Below are positions 9,399 to 13,838 of a DNA stretch of 13,838 bases, in pieces. The DNA comes from Hepatocystis sp. ex Piliocolobus tephrosceles (Eukaryota; Apicomplexa; Aconoidasida; Haemosporida; Plasmodiidae), in the NCBI GenBank assembly GCA_902459845.2, contig CABPSV020000109.1, positions 1 through 13,838 on the forward strand, in the 5' to 3' direction. Made by a program: the position numbers and the translations under genes. How positions within the stretch are numbered: position 1 is the first letter of the stretch; every line of letters starts with the position of its first letter. Below the pieces are notes generated by a model. That model was given only the letters and a program-made list of their open reading frames with translations. It searched no databases and had not been told where the DNA came from.

Positions 9399-9452
<54 letters not shown>

Positions 9453-9823
9453 GTGGCAAACATATTATTTATCTGTTATTTATATTTTAACATATGTATG
9501 TATATATTTTGAACAAATTGCTATATTCTAAAAACGGCATGGCGAAAGGAGTGTATAAATAAAACAACTAAATAAGTAGTTAAATGGATAAAGTTTTTCC
9601 AAAATATTTTAATTTTTTGAAGATTTTTTTTTTTAACCAAACGAATTGTATATATTATTATTTTTGCTATTATGTACATTACAAGTAAAAGGTATTAAAA
9701 AAAAACAAAATAAAAAAAAAAAAAAAAAAAACATCATAAAAGGCAAAAATGATACCAGAAAAAATACATGAAAAATAAAAACTTGTATTATATAACATCG
9801 TAAAAACGTATTTATGAAAAAAA
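9189..9823. other. Divergent intergenic region between the methyltransferase gene and gene 5
   Basis: About 635 bp lies between two divergent starts and probably serves as a shared upstream region. It contains a 48-base poly(A) run (9402-9449), the longest homopolymer in the window, and shorter A/T runs near 9192-9209 and 9712-9731. Two parts of it, 9640-9667 and 9732-9750, reappear at the right end of the window. Confidence 0.75.
9402..9449. repeat. 48-base poly(dA:dT) run
   Basis: An uninterrupted run of 48 A on the + strand, in the divergent upstream region of the methyltransferase gene and gene 5. Runs of this kind exclude nucleosomes in many eukaryotes. The exact length is unreliable in most sequencing data. 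Confidence 0.95.
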
Positions 9824-10883
9824 ATGAAAAAAACGCAAAACGCAACGGCTATAAACAGCAAAACGATTTTAAATCATGTTAATTGGAAGAAAAATAAACA
9901 GGAAAAAATAAAAGATCAAAAAAAAAAAAAAGATCAAAAAAGAAAAATAATAACTAAACTTAAAAAAAAAAATAAACTTAAAAAAAAAAAAAAAAAGTTA
10001 AAGTACCAAAAAAGAAAAAATGTTACTGTAATTAATGATCATTTTAGTACTACTCATAAGAAGCATAAGCTTTATGAAGCAAGAAATGAGTATGAACATG
10101 TTTACCAAGAACGCGAGCAGGAAAATGACATATTTAATAAAAACACTGTACTCAAGGAACCATATGTTGATGAGTTACCGACATGTAAAATTCAAGTAGA
10201 ATCCTTCAAAGATATTTTACAAACTTTAATACCAGCGCAAAAAATGCATATTCCTAAAAATGAAAAAGAACGAAATTTAAATAGTAAAAGCGAGTTAAAC
10301 AAATTAAAACCATTAAATAATAAAAAAACGGATGTTATAGAAAAGTCTGATAAATACATTAATTTGGATGATATAATAGAAGACAATGAATTACCGAAAA
10401 GTATTAAACTTGAAAAATTTACTAAGTTACTTATATCTAAACTTATTGATTTAAAAGCTTACATTAAAAATAACAAAAGTATGTTGCGAAATATTATGAA
10501 TCATTTGTTTAATGAATTTATATTTTTAACAAAATTTATGTCTAACAAATATAATATATTACACAAAGTGAAATTTTTTTCTAGTCTTAAACACTATTTA
10601 AATAAATTAAAACATTTGTTAACTATACTATATGATTTATTAAAAAAAAATGATGAACACTTGTTGTTAACATTATATATTAAAATAAAAAAAAATTTTA
10701 GTTTACTTTATTACGTTGGACGAATATTATTTAATTATTTAACTTGCATTGCTTATGCAAACAATATACATATAATTGTTGTTTGTGTATCAAGAATACA
10801 TACCATTTTTAAATCTATACTTTTATCTGAGCCATTTAAAACTATGGTGCCAACTGTATTACATATTATGAACCGCTATAAGC

Positions 10884-10888
<5 letters not shown>
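9824..10888 (+). CDS. Lys-rich protein of unknown function (354 aa)
   Basis: This single-exon frame runs from ATG 9824 to TAA 10886-10888, directly followed by a (TA)n tract. I do not recognise the family. Residues 22-66 are almost wholly Lys/Gln/Arg with several KRK and KKKK clusters, typical of a nuclear or nucleolar signal or an RNA-binding tail. A short conserved-looking stretch at about 111-145 (PYVDELPTCKIQVESFKDIL) follows. Residues 190-354 are Leu/Ile/Phe/Lys-rich and probably a helical bundle. The most hydrophobic part, about 301-323, could be a membrane segment but more likely is a buried helix given the flanking charge. An overlapping ATG at 9815 is in another frame and closes after about 22 codons. 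It diverges from the methyltransferase gene. Nuclear location is inference from composition. Confidence 0.85.
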
Positions 10889-10919
<31 letters not shown>

Positions 10920-11000
10920 AAGCTACTTTACATTTTTATTGGTAAATCCATTTGTTTTAGTTTTAAACCAATTTAAGTTTAGTACATATGACTGTTTTTC

Positions 11001-11110
11001 ATTATTTTTCATTATTTTGCATTATTTTTCATTATTTTTCATTATTTTGCATTATTTTGCATTATTTTTCATAATTTTGCATTATTTTTCATAATTTTGC
11101 ATTATTTTAC

Positions 11111-11141
<31 letters not shown>

Positions 11142-11142
11142 T
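11001..11142. repeat. 10-bp minisatellite followed by an (ATTT)n tract
   Basis: Eleven contiguous 10-bp units occupy 11001-11110. Most are ATTATTTTTC or ATTATTTTGC; two are ATAATTTTGC and the last is ATTATTTTAC. The array then passes into TTTA tetramers to about 11142. It lies about 110 bp after the gene 5 stop codon, so it may be part of that transcript's 3' UTR. Confidence 0.93.
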
Positions 11143-11792
11143 ATTTTTAATGAGAAACCATAAAACTACATGACTAATATTTATACATTATACACATGCT
11201 TTATGTTTATAATTTTCATTTTAATTATAAATTTTATTTTATTTTCAGTATTAAGATAATACATTACTATAACAAGAACAACATTGTTATTATAGCCAAT
11301 TTTTTAATTTAATTTTCACTTAAAATAAATATATATACATAGCATAAATTTAATTTAAAAACGCCTTAACAGATATGTAATAGAACAAAATAATCAATTG
11401 TTTTTTACTTGCCTTTTTTTCAATTGTTTTTTACGTGTTTTTTTTTAATAAACTATTTATATGTGTATATATAACTTAACATAGAATATATCATTCTACG
11501 CCAATTGAAAATATACACTAATGAGCTATTTCATTATTTTTTTTTGCCATTTTAATTAATAATTATAATATAGCTAAAAATTTGAAAAAAAATTATGAAT
11601 GTTCATTTTTTTTTTTTTTTTTTTTTTTTTATGTTACTGTTTGAATATTTATACGAATAGTACACACACAATTACATTTTTCATTTTTAAGTTATTTTTT
11701 TTTATGTACGACACAACTGAATTATTAAAAAAAGAATATTATTTAATTTTTTTATATACATATTAAAATACACATTAAAATATTTTTTTTTT

Positions 11793-12416
11793 GTTGTAAC
11801 TTTATTATGTTATAACTTTATGATGTTATAACTTTATTATGTTGTAACTTTATGATGTTATAACTTTATGATGTTGTAACTTTATGATGTTGTAATTTTA
11901 TTATATTGTAACTTTATTATGTTGTAACTTTATTATGTTGTAATTTTATTCTGTTGTAACTTTATTATGTTATAACTTTATGATGTTATAACTTTATGAT
12001 GTTGTAACTTTATGATGTTGTAACTTTATTATGTTATAACTTTATTATGTTGTAATTTTATTCTGTTGTAATTTTATTATATTGTAACTTTATTATGTTG
12101 TAACTTTATTATGTTGTAATTTTATTATGTTGTAATTTTATTATATTGTAACTTTATTATGTTGTAACTTTATTATGTTGTAATTTTATTATATTGTAAC
12201 TTTATTATGTTGTAACTTTATTATGTTGTAACTTTATTATGTTGTAATTTTATTATATTGTAACTTTATTATATTGTAACTTTATTATATTGTAACTTTA
12301 TTATGTTGTAATTTTATTATATTGTAACTTTATTATATTGTAATTTTATTATGTTGTAACTTTATTATGTTGTAACTTTATTATGTTGTAACTTTATTAT
12401 ATTGTAATTTTATTAT
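11793..12416. repeat. 16-bp minisatellite, 39 perfectly phased copies
   Basis: Thirty-nine units of exactly 16 bp cover 624 bp with no insertion or deletion. The consensus is GTTGTAACTTTATTAT. Variation is limited to five positions: 1 (G/A), 4 (G/A), 8 (C/T), 14 (T/G) and 15 (A/C). TATGAT-ending units occur only among the first 14, TTCT-ending units are numbers 10 and 17, and A-initial units appear from number 8 and become common toward the 3' end. The array ends 60 bp before the proposed ATG of gene 6. Confidence 0.97.
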
Positions 12417-12476
12417 ATTTTTTAAACCTTTAAATCTATATTAAAGTTTGTGTGTGTTTTTAAGCCTTTGTTAATT

Positions 12477-13759
12477 ATGAGTTCCGAGTAATAACAAATA
12501 AACAAATGACAACATTTATATGTGTATATGTATATATAAAATAAAAATACGAAAAACGTAAACGAGTTTAAAAATGTATTATATTCATTACTATAAAATT
12601 CATTTTTTTTTTTTTATTTTGTTTTTAGTGATGAATCACCATTCTCATCTGGAAACTTAAAAAGTACCATAATAATAACATTGTTAATAATTATATATTC
12701 TATCAGCTGTTTATATAAATCAAATATTTTTATATTTTTTTTTTTTATTGTTTTCTCTTTTTCTTTTTTTGCAGACATATTACAAAATAAACATAAACAG
12801 GTTTGCAATTTTTAGGATCTTCATTTTTATTAAAAAAAAAAAAAAAAAAACTACAACAACAGCAACAACGACAATAACGCTTGCAATGCAGTATCTATTT
12901 TCTGTCCATACATTATTTTTTTTTTTATAGGTACAAGATAAATGGGAAAACTACGTCAATGACGTTTTTGATTTAACTCATTGTGATTTACAACAAGAAA
13001 ATGATACAATAAGTATAAAAAATAATGAGGACATATCAAATGAAAATATTTATCCATGTGTACCTAACTTTAGTAGTACAGATAGTCATGAGAATAGTGA
13101 AGATAGTGTATCAATCACCTCCTCCAGTGATTTTTCTTACGTTGTAAATAAAACAGCGCATATGTCTAATATATTAAATAAATACTTTTCAACCGATATA
13201 TACGATGAAAATAGGTTTTCTGGATGTACTAAAACGCTTGCTAGTATGGTTAAACAAAAAAAAGTAAAAGTAAGCAGTCCATTTGATGGTAACCGCATTA
13301 ATCATTTTGGTATTAAAAATATAAATCGGTTTGTCGACAATGACGTTAAACTAAAATTTGTTAATAATTTAATTGATTATTATAGAAAACTGCAGGTAAG
13401 ACAAATACATGTATACATACGTATGTAGAAACGTAAATATGTGTATGGTATAATTATGACTATATTTTTACTAAATATGTTTAAATAAGCTGTGTTTAAA
13501 GTGAAACCGTTTTTTTAATTTTATTATTATATTACTACATAAATAAACATTAAGTTGAATATACATTTTTTGTTTATAACAATTTTATTTTAGAAGTTAG
13601 TATGTGTACGTGTGTGTACACAGGCAAACTTGTACAATGTTGCGAGTATACAAATAGTTATAACACTTTTTTTTTTTTTTTTTTTTTTTTTTTGTAGAAT
13701 TCAAAAGGAAACATTGATGATGGAATTAAAAAAAACTCTAAAGAAAGTAATACAAGTAA

Positions 13760-13800
<41 letters not shown>

Positions 13801-13838
13801 ATCATAAAAGGCAAAAATAATAATATATACAATTCGTT
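12477..13838 (+). CDS. Multi-exon protein of unknown function, cut by the right edge
   Basis: My exons are 12477-12487, 12629-12663, 12775-12800, 12931-13395 and 13698 onward. Introns are 141, 111, 130 and 302 nt, all GT-AG with T-rich acceptors, and every phase joins cleanly. Exon 1 is only 11 nt (ATG AGT TCC GA) and completes an Asp codon with the first base of exon 2, giving an N-terminus MSSDDESPFSSGNLKN. Exon 4 (155 codons) is the best-supported part: it opens VQDKWENYVNDVFDL, has a Ser/Glu-rich acidic stretch at about 72-93 (likely disordered, possibly phosphorylated), and ends near LIDYYRKLQ. Exon 5 continues NSKGNIDDGIKKNSKESN and then a 36-A run read as poly-Lys. I do not recognise the family. 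A frame read straight on would stop at TAA 13818-13820, but that stop lies in sequence that appears chimeric, so the true C-terminus is probably missing. Confidence 0.75.
13764..13838. other. Probable chimeric tail at the right edge
   Basis: After a 36-base poly(A) run (13764-13799), positions 13800-13818 are identical to 9732-9750, which also follow a poly(A) run (9712-9731). Positions 13811-13838 are identical to the reverse complement of 9640-9667. The two matches overlap by 8 bases (GCAAAAAT). The tail therefore reads forward through one part of the gene 5 upstream region, turns at a microhomology and reads back through another part. It is best explained as an amplification or assembly chimera rather than native sequence. 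Confidence 0.8.

Larger units (their letters stand above)
10889..12476. other. Long intergenic region between two same-strand genes
   Basis: No gene is supported across ~1.6 kb. The region starts with a (TA)n tract (10889-10917), then the 10-bp repeat (11001-11110), an ATTT tract (about 11111-11142), mixed A+T-rich DNA with a ~24-base T run near 11607-11630, and the 16-bp array (11793-12416). The final 60 bp before ATG 12477 would contain the 5' UTR or promoter of gene 6. Confidence 0.75.

Noticed and set aside
9244..9459. 71-aa minus-strand frame with a poly-Phe run
   Set aside because: It is produced by the 48-base poly(A) run read in reverse; there is no supporting motif.
9633..9861. Overlapping 60- and 70-aa minus-strand frames upstream of gene 5
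   Set aside because: They are Phe-rich readings of poly(A) tracts in two frames, partly overlapping the start of the + strand gene.
11001..12416. Tandem repeats considered as a CRISPR array or replication origin iterons
   Set aside because: The units are directly contiguous with no spacers, there are no cas or rep genes, and the setting is a eukaryotic intergenic region.
12614..12808. 64-aa minus-strand frame over the micro-exons of gene 6
   Set aside because: The + strand reading gives three in-phase exons with T-rich acceptors leading into a 155-codon exon; the minus frame is A+T-biased filler.

Overview
The window looks like a Plasmodium-type apicomplexan nuclear contig. It is extremely A+T rich, with homopolymer A/T runs up to 48 bases, many (TA)n tracts and several minisatellites. 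The genes have short GT-AG introns with T-rich acceptors, and the proteins are rich in Lys, Asn and Ile with low-complexity insertions. No rRNA, tRNA, CRISPR array, transposon or bacterial operon feature was seen. The genus is an inference from base composition, gene structure and protein style; nothing fixes the species.

Layout, left to right. A 14-bp tandem repeat touches the left edge (1-112), followed by non-coding DNA with a second 14-bp repeat (860-977). Gene 1 (1193-1531, +) is a small unknown basic protein. Gene 2 (2854-4687, -) is a TFIIS-type zinc-ribbon protein, best explained as RNA polymerase I subunit RPA12/A12.2. It carries a seven-unit low-complexity repeat at its N-terminal side and a single-base frameshift inside a homopolymer. 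Gene 3 (6094-7518, +, five exons) is a clear peptidyl-tRNA hydrolase 2 with an N-terminal membrane anchor. Gene 4 (8030-9188, -, two exons) is an OMS1/METTL7-like SAM-dependent methyltransferase whose start codon lies in a 9-codon first exon. Gene 5 (9824-10888, +) is a Lys-rich unknown protein. A 10-bp repeat and a perfectly phased array of 39 copies of a 16-bp unit (11793-12416) fill the next intergenic region. Gene 6 (from 12477, +) is an unknown protein spread over five or more exons, the first only 11 nt long, and it runs into the right edge.

The strand order is + - + - + +. There are two divergent pairs (2/3 and 4/5), which probably share upstream regions, and two convergent pairs (1/2 and 3/4). 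The recognised genes are housekeeping functions (Pol I transcription, peptidyl-tRNA recycling, probable mitochondrial methylation) and do not form an obvious shared pathway.

The most notable points are two sequence-integrity signals and the repeats. The last ~75 bases look like a chimeric tail: after a 36-A run they copy 9732-9750 in direct orientation, then switch strand at an 8-base microhomology and copy 9640-9667 in reverse. In the RPA12 gene, the spacing of the repeat units shows one extra base in a T12 run. I found no convincing new multi-gene system.
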